This document shows positions 6,588 through 13,358 of a DNA stretch of 14,813 nucleotides, piece after piece (the first letter of the stretch is position 1; every line of letters starts with the position of its first letter). The stretch spans positions 1-14,813 of the forward strand of contig JBGCED010000023.1 in the NCBI GenBank assembly GCA_045106055.1. Direction: 5' to 3'. The position numbers were made by a program, and so were the translations under genes. The notes under the pieces are model-generated. The model ran no database searches, was not told the DNA's origin, and saw nothing but the letters and a program-made list of their open reading frames with translations. Source of the stretch: JBGCED01 sp045106055. GTDB taxonomy: Bacteria; Pseudomonadota; Alphaproteobacteria; CBDDJK01.

Positions 6588-6621
6588 TTGTCTTGACCTG
6601 TTGCTTTATTCATAATATGTT
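6588..6621 (+). promoter_or_regulatory. Candidate sigma70 promoter(s) for the EEP-family gene
   Basis: Two overlapping readings are possible: TTGACC (6593-6598), 17 bp, TATGTT (6616-6621), or TTGTCT (6588-6593), 17 bp, CATAAT (6611-6616). Both place the start of transcription inside or next to the inverted repeat at 6615-6659, which would then act as an operator or form a hairpin at the very start of the RNA. Confidence 0.45.
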
Positions 6622-6659
6622 CTTTTTTAAAGGCGGTTTCAACGAAAAAAAGAACATAT
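6615..6659. repeat. 14-bp perfect inverted repeat upstream of the EEP-family gene
   Basis: ATATGTTCTTTTTT (6615-6628) is repeated as its exact reverse complement at 6646-6659, with a 17-base spacer. It ends 11 bases before the ATG at 6671 and overlaps the -10 region of the candidate promoter. It is too AT-rich to be a good terminator for an upstream plus-strand gene, and there is no such gene nearby. The likely reading is a transcription-factor site or a 5' leader hairpin covering the translation start region. Confidence 0.6.
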
Positions 6660-6670
6660 AGCGATATAAA

Positions 6671-7675
6671 ATGTATTTTTTTAACTTTTTGAACCATATA
6701 TTTACGCGCAAAGCATTATGGCTAGGGTTAGGCATGCTGATGTTAAGCGCGCTTGCCCTTTTGCCATGGGCGCAAGCATTGGCTGCAAATGGATCGCTGA
6801 AACCAATTTCAAGCCTGTTGCCAGATGGTGAATTGCGGATTATAAGCTGGAATGTTCAGCGTTTATCGCCGCTTAATTCCAAAACGAACAAAGCGGGGCA
6901 TCGCACGCCTGCGCAGCTATCCTTACTGGCGGATATGCTGGATGCTTTGGATGCAGACATGGTTTTCTTGCAAGAAATTAGCAGCAGCCTTGCCTTGCGT
7001 CCCTTATTGCCTGATACGCATCACGCCATTTTAAGCGCAGCAGGACGCAATATGAAGCAAGCAATTTTAATCAGAAAACCATTATTGCCTTATATCCGCC
7101 CAATCACTTTAGCGTCATTAAATAATACAGGGACAGTTCGTGATGGGATTGGACTTGCGTTTGATTTTGGCGCGCATCAAGTATCTGTGCTTGGGGTGCA
7201 TTTAAAATCAAGTTGCCATCAACGCCCGCTTTCTTATCCTTCGGCTGCGTGCAAGCAGCTTCAAGCGCAGCTGAAAATATTAAAAAACTGGATCAGTGCG
7301 CGCATTGACGCCGATGATGCTTTTATCATTGTTGGTGATTTTAATCGCCGCCTGGACCTTGAGCCAACCCCCAATTCGGCATTTATTTATAAACCATCTG
7401 CACATTATAACCCGCTTGATTGGATGTGGCCCGCCTTGTTTGACGAAAATGCCTCAGGCTATGCGGCTTCGCTTGTGCGCCCCAATCGGTTTCAGCGTTC
7501 AAAATGCCATCATGGCAAATATCAATATTTCATTGACCATATGATTATGAACGAGCTGGCAGCAGGGTTGATCGCGCTTGATTCCTTTAAGGAATATTTA
7601 GTTGATTTGCCGCTTCATACCCAAAAATCATTATCAGATCATTGTCCCATTGGTCTTTCCTTGGCAGTTCAATAG
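6671..7675 (+). CDS. Exported or membrane-anchored endonuclease/exonuclease/phosphatase (EEP) family protein
   Basis: A 334-residue protein with an N-terminal hydrophobic segment (about 15-38, ending AQALAAN) that is either a cleavable signal peptide or a signal anchor, followed by an EEP domain. All metal and catalytic motifs of the fold are present: ISWNVQ (N61), VFLQEI (E102), GVHLKSSC (H177), IVGDFNRR (D223, N225), the D289-H290 pair in FIDHMI, and LSDHCPIG (D323, H324). It should therefore be an active Mg-dependent phosphodiesterase or nuclease acting outside the cytoplasm. The substrate (DNA, RNA, phospholipid or inositol phosphate) cannot be told from sequence. Cysteines at 182, 194 and 279 could form disulfides, as expected in the periplasm. 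No clear ribosome site precedes the ATG. It is divergent from the minus-strand cluster, and a 14-bp inverted repeat lies just upstream. Confidence 0.85.
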   Translation: MYFFNFLNHIFTRKALWLGLGMLMLSALALLPWAQALAANGSLKPISSLLPDGELRIISWNVQRLSPLNSKTNKAGHRTPAQLSLLADMLDALDADMVFLQEISSSLALRPLLPDTHHAILSAAGRNMKQAILIRKPLLPYIRPITLASLNNTGTVRDGIGLAFDFGAHQVSVLGVHLKSSCHQRPLSYPSAACKQLQAQLKILKNWISARIDADDAFIIVGDFNRRLDLEPTPNSAFIYKPSAHYNPLDWMWPALFDENASGYAASLVRPNRFQRSKCHHGKYQYFIDHMIMNELAAGLIALDSFKEYLVDLPLHTQKSLSDHCPIGLSLAVQ

Positions 7676-7773
7676 CGCATTACCCCTTGCCTTGAGCAAG
7701 ACAGCTATGGCGGACTATTCGTTCCCAATATTCAGCCCTCAATCAAGTAATTGTAAATATTCATCAATAATCA

Positions 7774-7802
7774 TTGACAAGAATGGCAAAATAAAATAAT
7801 AA
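7774..7802 (+). promoter_or_regulatory. Candidate promoter of the outer-membrane protein gene
   Basis: A perfect TTGACA (7774-7779) is followed by an A/T-rich stretch with possible -10 hexamers AATAAT (7795-7800, 15-bp spacing) or TAATAA (7797-7802, 17-bp spacing). The predicted leader would be about 70 bases. The rest of the 7676-7877 spacer shows nothing else convincing. Confidence 0.35.
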
Positions 7803-7877
7803 TTCTTAATTATTGTTTGTTATCATGCCAGAAAGGCACAAGGTCATAGAATTTTATTCGCTTTAAGGGAAAGCACA

Positions 7878-8531
7878 ATGAACCCCATAAAAAACACAAA
7901 AAACACCAATGCTAGCAAAATCTTTTTGATTCAAAGCAAGGCAATTCCTATGTTCGCCGCCATTTTGATGGTGCTTGGCACGATTTCAACGGCAAAGGCT
8001 GAATATTATATTCAAGGTGCTTATGGCTTTGGAATGGTGGATGATTTAACAGGGTCGCGTAATGGGGTTGCAACCAGCTCTAGCGCAGATGAAAACCCAA
8101 GCAGCATCGGGCTTGAATTTGGCATGGACCGCATGGCGATTGATCCCAAAATAAGGGTCGGTGTTGGTTATCAAGCGATGGATATTGAATATACCGATGG
8201 CACCAATTTGGATGCCACGATCTATAGCGCGAACGCATATTATTTTATTGGCGAAAAATTACGCGATGATGAAGGGCTACACCCTTATGTTGGCGCGGGG
8301 ATATTGCTTGCCGATTATGGCGATGATGATATGAAATATGGCATTGCGCTGCATGCGGGCGCGGATTATCCAGTGAATGAGGATGTGTCTGTTGGCGGTA
8401 AATATACATATTTGAATACGGATGGTCCATCGGGTCAAAGCACAACTCCGAATGCAACCTATTCCAATGAAGGCATAACGGGGCATATTTTTGCCGCGAC
8501 CGCGACCTATCGCTTTCAAGGCGGAATGTAA
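7878..8531 (+). CDS. Outer-membrane beta-barrel protein (OmpA-like/opacity-type porin fold)
   Basis: A 217-residue secreted protein. The first 41 residues form a signal peptide with a long polar n-region (rich in Lys and Asn), a hydrophobic core (about 24-36) and a cut site TAKA/EYY. The mature part of about 176 residues shows alternating strands of an eight-stranded barrel: YYIQGAYGFGMV, SSIGLEFGMD, KIRVGVGYQAM, ATIYSANAYYFIG, LHPYVGAGILLADYG, YGIALHAGADYPV, VSVGGKYTYL and GHIFAATATYRFQGGM. The end carries the aromatic residue pattern of barrel proteins, although the last residue is Met and not Phe. The acidic loops suggest surface exposure. No specific transport role can be assigned. AAGGGA lies 7 bases before the ATG. 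It is followed after 50 bp by the winged-helix regulator. Confidence 0.85.
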   Translation: MNPIKNTKNTNASKIFLIQSKAIPMFAAILMVLGTISTAKAEYYIQGAYGFGMVDDLTGSRNGVATSSSADENPSSIGLEFGMDRMAIDPKIRVGVGYQAMDIEYTDGTNLDATIYSANAYYFIGEKLRDDEGLHPYVGAGILLADYGDDDMKYGIALHAGADYPVNEDVSVGGKYTYLNTDGPSGQSTTPNATYSNEGITGHIFAATATYRFQGGM

Positions 8532-8581
8532 TTATTCTTTTGCAATCTGATTTAAGATATAAGCGGACGACCCCATAATTT

Positions 8582-9202
8582 ATGGAATATCCTTACCATA
8601 AAATTGGATTAATGTGCCGTGATCCGTTGATGGTTTCATTGCTTCAAACAAGTTTTGAAGCAAATGAATATAAATCCAATTATCATCTTATCCATATTGC
8701 AGATGATGATGCGTTAAACGCGCATTATGATCTAGACATATTGTTGCTGGATGAAGCAACCAGCCCGCCCGATAGGGATGATGGAATCATTAAGCCGCCC
8801 ATGCTTTATATAGAAAAGCCTGTTAAATTCATACAGCTTATCGCGCAATTAACGGCGCGCATTAAACAATCAACAAATGCGCTTGATCATCCTTTTGCGC
8901 TTGGGGCGCTTGAAATTGATCCTGTAAAGCGCGTGATGCTGTTGCATCAGAACCATTCAAAGCCCCTAACCGATAAGGAATTGCTGCTATTGCAGCATCT
9001 TTACCGCCATGCAGGGCGACCCATAGATCGGTTGGAATTGCTGAAACGGCTATGGCATTATCACAATGAAAGCGAAAGCCATACGCTTGAAACCCATATT
9101 TATCGGTTGCGGCAAAAGCTTGACGGTTTAAAAGCAAATGTTGGCTTTACGATCACCGCCAAGCATGGCACTTATCAACTTGACTTAGCCAGCTTGACTT
9201 AA
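8582..9202 (+). CDS. Winged-helix regulator with shortened, degenerate receiver domain (OmpR-type)
   Basis: A 206-residue transcription factor. Residues from about 105 to the end form an OmpR/PhoB-type winged helix: PLTDKELLLLQHLYRHAGRP, RLELLKRLWHYH and the recognition segment HTLETHIYRLRQKL, then the wing hairpin FTITAKHGTYQLDL. HTLETHIYRLRQK is characteristic of a response-regulator group widespread in alphaproteobacteria. The N-terminal part (6-95) is a receiver-like domain with a candidate phospho-acceptor in DILLLDEA (D57) and a Lys-Pro pair in YIEKPVK (K79). It has only one residue of the usual acidic pair (D14 in MCRDPLM), and the stretch between D57 and K79 is roughly half the normal length. 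Phosphorylation is therefore doubtful. No histidine kinase is nearby. No ribosome site is evident. It lies 50 bp after the outer-membrane protein gene and converges on ihfA. Confidence 0.8.
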   Translation: MEYPYHKIGLMCRDPLMVSLLQTSFEANEYKSNYHLIHIADDDALNAHYDLDILLLDEATSPPDRDDGIIKPPMLYIEKPVKFIQLIAQLTARIKQSTNALDHPFALGALEIDPVKRVMLLHQNHSKPLTDKELLLLQHLYRHAGRPIDRLELLKRLWHYHNESESHTLETHIYRLRQKLDGLKANVGFTITAKHGTYQLDLASLT

Positions 9203-9224
9203 ATTGAATTTTTGCGCGGGAAAG

Positions 9225-9536
9225 CTAAAATTGTTCTTTTAAGAATTGGCGGTTGACCGTGGATTTAAGCATGGTGCTTGCGCGAAAACTTACGACTTTG
9301 CGCGGTTTTATGCGTGCGTCAATCTTGGTTTTTGGGTTGCGCCCAATACGCTCGCGCTTATGCTTAACCTCGAATCTTGCAAAAGAGGTGATTTTTACAA
9401 TCTCTTCCTCTCGCAATGCATCGCTGATTAAATCAATGATGCTTTCAACCAAATTGGATGTATCATTTCGCGGCAAGCCTGTTTCCAAATGGATTACTTC
9501 CGCAATCATTGCGCGTGTTAATGTGTTGCCGGCCAT
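9225..9536 (-). CDS. ihfA: Integration host factor alpha subunit
   Basis: A 103-residue DNABII protein. With IHF-beta it forms a heterodimer that bends DNA sharply at specific sites, acting in recombination, replication and promoter architecture. LTRAMIAEVIHLETGLPRND begins the helical dimer body, and VKITSFARFEVKHKRERIGRNPKT leads into the beta arm. The proline of GRNPKT (P68) is the residue that intercalates into the minor groove. VVSFRASTMLKSTVN closes the fold. IHF-alpha is preferred over HU because of the LTRAMIAEVI N terminus, the KRERIGRNPKT segment and the C-terminal tail. A small deviation is Ala for Gly in SFARF. AAGGA lies about 9 bases before the ATG. It is monocistronic and converges on the winged-helix gene with only 22 bp between the stops. 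Confidence 0.9.
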   Translation of the reverse strand: MAGNTLTRAMIAEVIHLETGLPRNDTSNLVESIIDLISDALREEEIVKITSFARFEVKHKRERIGRNPKTKIDARIKPRKVVSFRASTMLKSTVNRQFLKEQF

Positions 9537-9690
9537 GATCTTGTTTCCTTATTTTCTTTAAGTTTTCAAAAATATTGTTTACAGCACCCAGCAACTTTAA
9601 CGATTTTACTTTGAATATGATTTAACAGGTTTTTAGATAAAAAACAACATGATTTGCGCTTTTGCCAAATAACGGCTATGTTCTTTGATG

Positions 9691-9727
9691 TTGAAGCTTG
9701 AACCTTATGATTTATTATCCATATTAT
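9691..9727 (+). promoter_or_regulatory. Candidate promoter region for the ThiY-like gene (two overlapping sets of hexamers)
   Basis: Within the divergent 9537-9798 spacer, TTGAAG (9691-9696) is 16 bp from TATTAT (9713-9718), and TTGAAC (9698-9703) is 18 bp from a second TATTAT (9722-9727). The leader would be about 70 bases. No TPP riboswitch core was seen despite the thiamine-precursor-type binding protein downstream. A short direct repeat ACAATAA occurs at 9744 and 9753. Nothing else in the spacer is convincing. Confidence 0.35.
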
Positions 9728-9798
9728 AAAGGATCACGCAGTGACAATAAGCACAATAACAACAATTTGACTAAAAATATCAAAAAGTTAGGATAAAG

Positions 9799-10803
9799 AT
9801 GCACATCATCATCATGCGCCTTAGATCAAGCGGGCAAAGCGTTACAAGCGTCTTTGCTGCGATCATAATGTTCGGCTTAATGGCTGGAATGAAAGTCCCT
9901 GCGCTTTCACAAGATCAAGCCCCCGCGCAAGATTCCTTGACCATATTGCTGGATTGGTATGTCAATCCTGATCATGCGCCCTTGTTGATTGCAAAGCAGC
10001 TTGGATATTTTGAAGATCAGAATTTGGATGTTGAATTGATTGCGCCAGCGGATCCTTCATTGCCGCCCAAACTGGTCGCTGCGGGGAGGGGGGATATTGC
10101 CATTTCTTATCAACCTCAGCTTTATTTACAAATTGCGGCGGGGCTTGAGCTTGCGCGGCTTGGCACTTTGGTTGCAACCCCATTAAATGCGCTGGTGGTG
10201 CTGGATGATGGTCCAATTCAAACCATTGCCGATTTAAAGGGGCGTAAGGTTGGCTATTCGGTTGCGGGAATGGAATCAATGCTGCTGGGAACAATGCTTG
10301 CTGGGGCTGGGCTAAGCCTTGAAGATGTTGAGCTGGTAAATGTCAATTTTGCCCTTACTTCGGCGCTTGCATCGCAGCAGGTGGATGCCGTGATTGGCGC
10401 GTTTCGCAATTTTGAACTTACCCTGCTGGCGCTGGCTGGCACAAAGGGGCGCAGCTTCTTTGTTGAGGAATATGGTGTTCCTGCTTATGATGAATTAATT
10501 TATGTGGTAAAGCAAGATCGCTTGCAAGACCCCGTAATGGCAAGATTTATGGACGCGATTGAGCGCGCAACCCATTTTATGCTTAATCACCCTGAACAGG
10601 CAATGGCAGCAATGATTGATTATGATTCAAAGCTGGATGATACGCTAAATCGCCGCGCCTTTGATGATACGCTGCATCGCTTTGCGCAAAGCCCGCGTGC
10701 CTTTGATCCTGTGCGTTATCAACGCTTTGCAGATTATCTAACCCAAAATGGGTTGGTGGAGGATTTGCCCGCGCTTGAAATTTATGCCCCTTTTCCAAAA
10801 TAA
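9799..10803 (+). CDS. ThiY/NMT1-like ABC transporter substrate-binding protein
   Basis: A 334-residue periplasmic binding protein of the NMT1/THI5-like family, which in several bacteria binds pyrimidine precursors of thiamine (ThiY) or related small molecules. A signal peptide covers about 1-38 (hydrophobic core 17-30, likely cut near ALSQ). The family signature LDWYVNPDHAPLLIAKQLGY (51-70) opens the first lobe. It continues with GYFEDQNLDVELI, KLVAAGRGDIAISYQPQ and the hinge region LATPLN-like GTLVATPLNAL, then DLKGRKVGYSVAG and DAVIGAFRNFE in the second lobe. The close match to the ThiY type suggests a formylaminopyrimidine/HMP-like ligand, but this is family inference. No permease or ATPase gene is adjacent, so it either works with a transporter elsewhere or has another role. 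AGGA precedes the ATG; a second ATG at 9814 is possible. Confidence 0.85.
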   Translation: MHIIIMRLRSSGQSVTSVFAAIIMFGLMAGMKVPALSQDQAPAQDSLTILLDWYVNPDHAPLLIAKQLGYFEDQNLDVELIAPADPSLPPKLVAAGRGDIAISYQPQLYLQIAAGLELARLGTLVATPLNALVVLDDGPIQTIADLKGRKVGYSVAGMESMLLGTMLAGAGLSLEDVELVNVNFALTSALASQQVDAVIGAFRNFELTLLALAGTKGRSFFVEEYGVPAYDELIYVVKQDRLQDPVMARFMDAIERATHFMLNHPEQAMAAMIDYDSKLDDTLNRRAFDDTLHRFAQSPRAFDPVRYQRFADYLTQNGLVEDLPALEIYAPFPK

Positions 10804-10921
10804 AGCGACTTTGCGGGCGGGTTTTGCTTGAATATTGATCAAGATTGGTGTAAATCCGCTGCTCTATCATATTTGATACTCTATATATTTAATAACAGAT
10901 TTTAAGGAATTTATACATATT

Positions 10922-11344
10922 ATGGCTATTCAACATACTTTTTCAATCATTAAGCCCGATGCAACCCGCCGCAACCTTACAGGCGCGATCAATGCGATGA
11001 TTGAACAAAGCGGCTTGCGGGTCATTGCCCAAAAACGCATTCACATGACCACGCAAATGGCAGAAACATTTTATGCTGTGCATAAAGAACGCGCCTTTTT
11101 TAATGATTTGGTTGGTTTTATGACCTCTGGCCCCGTTGTGGTTCAAGTGCTTGAGGGTGAGGATGCAATCACCAATTACCGCGCAATTATGGGCGCAACC
11201 AACCCTGCCAATGCCGAAGAAGGCACGATTCGCAAAGCGTATGGGGAATCGGTTGAGGCAAATTCCGTTCATGGCTCGGATGCTGTTGAAACCGCTGCGA
11301 TTGAAATTTCATATTTCTTTGCAGGCTATGAATTGGTCGGCTAA
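10922..11344 (+). CDS. ndk: Nucleoside diphosphate kinase
   Basis: A 140-residue enzyme that transfers the gamma-phosphate between nucleoside triphosphates and diphosphates, balancing NTP and dNTP pools in the cytoplasm. The family's full set of motifs is present: TFSIIKPDATRRN (nucleotide-binding Lys), FYAVHKERAFFNDLVGFMTSGP and the catalytic ANSVHGSD with phosphohistidine H117. Arg residues sit in NYRAIMGATNP and EGTIRKAYG. Length is typical. AAGGA lies 13 bases before the ATG, which is a long gap. The gene is preceded by a 118-bp spacer with no convincing promoter and followed directly by a strong intrinsic terminator. The pair gmk and ndk in the same window both serve GTP supply, but they are on opposite strands and far apart. 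Confidence 0.97.
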   Translation: MAIQHTFSIIKPDATRRNLTGAINAMIEQSGLRVIAQKRIHMTTQMAETFYAVHKERAFFNDLVGFMTSGPVVVQVLEGEDAITNYRAIMGATNPANAEEGTIRKAYGESVEANSVHGSDAVETAAIEISYFFAGYELVG

Positions 11345-11362
11345 TTTTTTCTAACGGGCATT

Positions 11363-11410
11363 GCTTAAAAGCTTTGAAAGTAACTTTAAAGCTTTTAAGC
11401 GCGCTTTTTT
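11363..11410 (+). terminator. Rho-independent terminator of ndk
   Basis: A perfect 13-bp inverted repeat, GCTTAAAAGCTTT (11363-11375) and AAAGCTTTTAAGC (11388-11400), has a 12-base loop that can pair further (AAAG with CTTT). It is followed by GCGC and a run of six T (11405-11410). It begins 19 bases after the ndk stop. The stem is AT-rich, but its length makes it convincing. Confidence 0.75.
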
Positions 11411-11433
11411 ACGCTCACACGCCGCTGGACTTA

Positions 11434-11465
11434 CGCCGAACTGTCGGCGGCCCACGCTTGTGGGC
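11434..11465. repeat. Two abutting short GC-rich hairpins between ndk and ilvB
   Basis: CGCCGA-ACTG-TCGGCG (11434-11449) and GCCCAC-GCTT-GTGGGC (11450-11465) are two perfect 6-bp stems with 4-base loops lying side by side without a gap. They sit in a stretch of about 115 bases (11401-11518) that is more GC-rich than its surroundings and holds no convincing gene. They could be terminators for the convergent genes, although the T-runs are poor, or a copy of a dispersed palindromic repeat. Confidence 0.5.
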
Positions 11466-11518
11466 TTTAACGCTGCACTTGTTTCCCATTGGGCTTGCGC
11501 CAACGGTCAAGGGCTTTA

Positions 11519-13285
11519 TTAAACCAGCATTTTTCCTGCTTCTGATACTGCGCTGGTGCCTTCTGCTACGGGGCCAAGCAGCATTTCATTATGCGCTGCG
11601 CCCGAAGGGATCATCGGATAGCAATTTTCGGATGAATCCACACAAATATCAGCAACCACCATGCCTTTATGGTCAATCATTTCATTGATCACTTGATCCA
11701 GTTGATCGGGGGTTTCTGCGCGCAGCCCCTTGCCTTGATAGGCTTCAGCCAGCTTTACAAAATCAGGCAATGCTTCCGAATAGGATTCGCTGTAGCGTGA
11801 TCCGTGCAGCAATTCCTGCCATTGCCTGACCATGCCCAAATAACGATTATTTAAAATAAAGATTTTAACGGGCAGGCGATATTGAATCGCGGTTGATAAT
11901 TCTTGAATGTTCATTTGAATCGAAGCCTCCCCCGCAATATCCACCACCAACGCATCAGGATGCGCAAGCTGCACCCCAATCGCAGCGGGAAAGCCGTAAC
12001 CCATTGTGCCAAGCCCACCAGAAGTCATCCAATGATTGGGCTCATTAAAGCCAAAATACTGGGCCGCCCACATTTGATGCTGCCCAACTTCGGTGGTGAT
12101 AAAGGTATCAAGCTTGCGCTCGCGGCTAATTTCATAAAGGCGCTTGATCGCATGTTGCGGTTTGATAATATCCGCAGAATGTTGAAATTTCAGGCAATCG
12201 ATTTTGCGCCATTCCTCAATCTGTTGCCACCATGCCTTAATATCCCCAAGCTCAGGATGGGTTTTTGATGCTTTCCACCCTGAAATTAACGCATTTAAGG
12301 CTTCGCCAACATCCGCAACCACTGGCACATCAACCTGCACATTCTTGTTGATCGAGGAGGGGTCAATATCAATATGAATCTTTTTGGCATAAGGGGCAAA
12401 TGCGTCAAGCCGGCCCGTGATCCGATCATCAAACCTTGCGCCAACACAGATCATCACATCGCTATCATGCATCGCCCAATTTGCTTCATAAGTGCCGTGC
12501 ATTCCCAGCATGCCTAAAAACTGCCGATCATCAGCAGGATAAGCCCCAAGTCCCATCAAGGTTAAGGTGCATGGAAAATTGGTCATCCGCACAAATTCGC
12601 GCAGCAGCGTGCAGGCTTTATCCCCTGAATTAATAATCCCGCCGCCTGCATAAATGATTGGTTTTTTTGCCGTTGTGATCAAGGCAAGTGCTTTGGCGAT
12701 TTGATCTTCATGCGGCATGATTTGCGGGTAATAAGTTTTGTGGGTGACCTGCTTTGGCTCAAGATATTCGGCGCTGGCAAATTGAACATCTTTGGGGATA
12801 TCAATCAAAACAGGACCTGGTCTGCCTGTTGTGGCAACATAAAATGCCTCATGTATAATGCGCGGCAATGTCGCTGCTGATTGCACCAAATAATTATGCT
12901 TGGTGCAAGGGCGGGTGATGCCCGTTGTATCGCATTCTTGGAATGCATCATTGCCAATCAAATGGGTTGCAACTTGACCTGAAAGGCAAATAAGGGGAAT
13001 TGAATCCATCAGCGCATCGGTAAGCCCCGTCACCGCATTGGTTGCCCCTGGCCCAGAAGTAACCAGCACAACGCCAGGCTTGCCTGTTGATCGTGCATAG
13101 CCTTCTGCTGCATGAACCGCCGCCTGTTCATGGCGCACCAAAATATGACGCAAATGATTTTGCTGAAATAACGCATCATAAATCGGCAGAACCGCGCCGC
13201 CTGGATAGCCAAACACCACCTCCACACCTTGATCAATAAGCGCTTTAATGATAATTTCGGCACCGCTATGTTCGGTCTTGGTCAT
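11519..13285 (-). CDS. ilvB: Acetolactate synthase (acetohydroxyacid synthase), large catalytic subunit
   Basis: A ThDP-dependent enzyme of 588 residues from the ATG, which joins two pyruvates, or pyruvate and 2-ketobutyrate, in the first common step of valine, leucine and isoleucine synthesis. VVFGYPGGAVLPIYDAL opens the pyrimidine-binding domain, and RHEQAAVHAAEGYAR holds the catalytic Glu (E53). SGPGATNAVTGLTDALMDS and GNDAFQECDTTGITRPCTKH follow. The ThDP-binding region is VVDIAGEASIQMNIQEL, where GE stands in place of the textbook GD of the GDG motif. ILNNRYLGMVRQWQELLHG and PDFVKLAEAYQGKG lie near the end. The reading frame opens with a TTG at 13303, but the ATG at 13285 (MTKTEHSG) is the natural start, with GGGAG upstream. 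The regulatory subunit gene (ilvN/ilvH) does not follow it; the gene ends against convergent ndk. The quinone oxidoreductase gene lies 73 bp upstream on the same strand. Confidence 0.95.
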   Translation of the reverse strand: MTKTEHSGAEIIIKALIDQGVEVVFGYPGGAVLPIYDALFQQNHLRHILVRHEQAAVHAAEGYARSTGKPGVVLVTSGPGATNAVTGLTDALMDSIPLICLSGQVATHLIGNDAFQECDTTGITRPCTKHNYLVQSAATLPRIIHEAFYVATTGRPGPVLIDIPKDVQFASAEYLEPKQVTHKTYYPQIMPHEDQIAKALALITTAKKPIIYAGGGIINSGDKACTLLREFVRMTNFPCTLTLMGLGAYPADDRQFLGMLGMHGTYEANWAMHDSDVMICVGARFDDRITGRLDAFAPYAKKIHIDIDPSSINKNVQVDVPVVADVGEALNALISGWKASKTHPELGDIKAWWQQIEEWRKIDCLKFQHSADIIKPQHAIKRLYEISRERKLDTFITTEVGQHQMWAAQYFGFNEPNHWMTSGGLGTMGYGFPAAIGVQLAHPDALVVDIAGEASIQMNIQELSTAIQYRLPVKIFILNNRYLGMVRQWQELLHGSRYSESYSEALPDFVKLAEAYQGKGLRAETPDQLDQVINEMIDHKGMVVADICVDSSENCYPMIPSGAAHNEMLLGPVAEGTSAVSEAGKMLV

Positions 13286-13358
13286 GGTCTTGGTTGCTCC
13301 CAAAATGGATGATAGGGGGTATTGCGTTTAACTGCCTTTTATTTCTATAGGGCTAAAA

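Noticed and set aside
6615..6659. Alphaproteobacterial LexA box (GTTC-N7-GTTC) because of GTTC and GAAC in the inverted repeat
   Set aside because: The two tetramers are inverted and 29 bases apart, not a direct repeat with 7-base spacing, so this is not a LexA box.
9744..9759. Short direct repeat ACAATAA as a CRISPR-like or iteron array
   Set aside because: Only two 7-base copies nine bases apart in AT-rich DNA; expected by chance.
9537..9798. TPP riboswitch upstream of the ThiY-like gene
   Set aside because: The conserved CUGAGA core and its partner segment were not found in the spacer.
11374..11688. Plus-strand open frame of 104 codons starting inside the ndk terminator
   Set aside because: It begins within the terminator stem, runs antisense into the end of ilvB, has no ribosome site and resembles no protein family I know. 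Most likely a shadow of ilvB plus the hairpin spacer.
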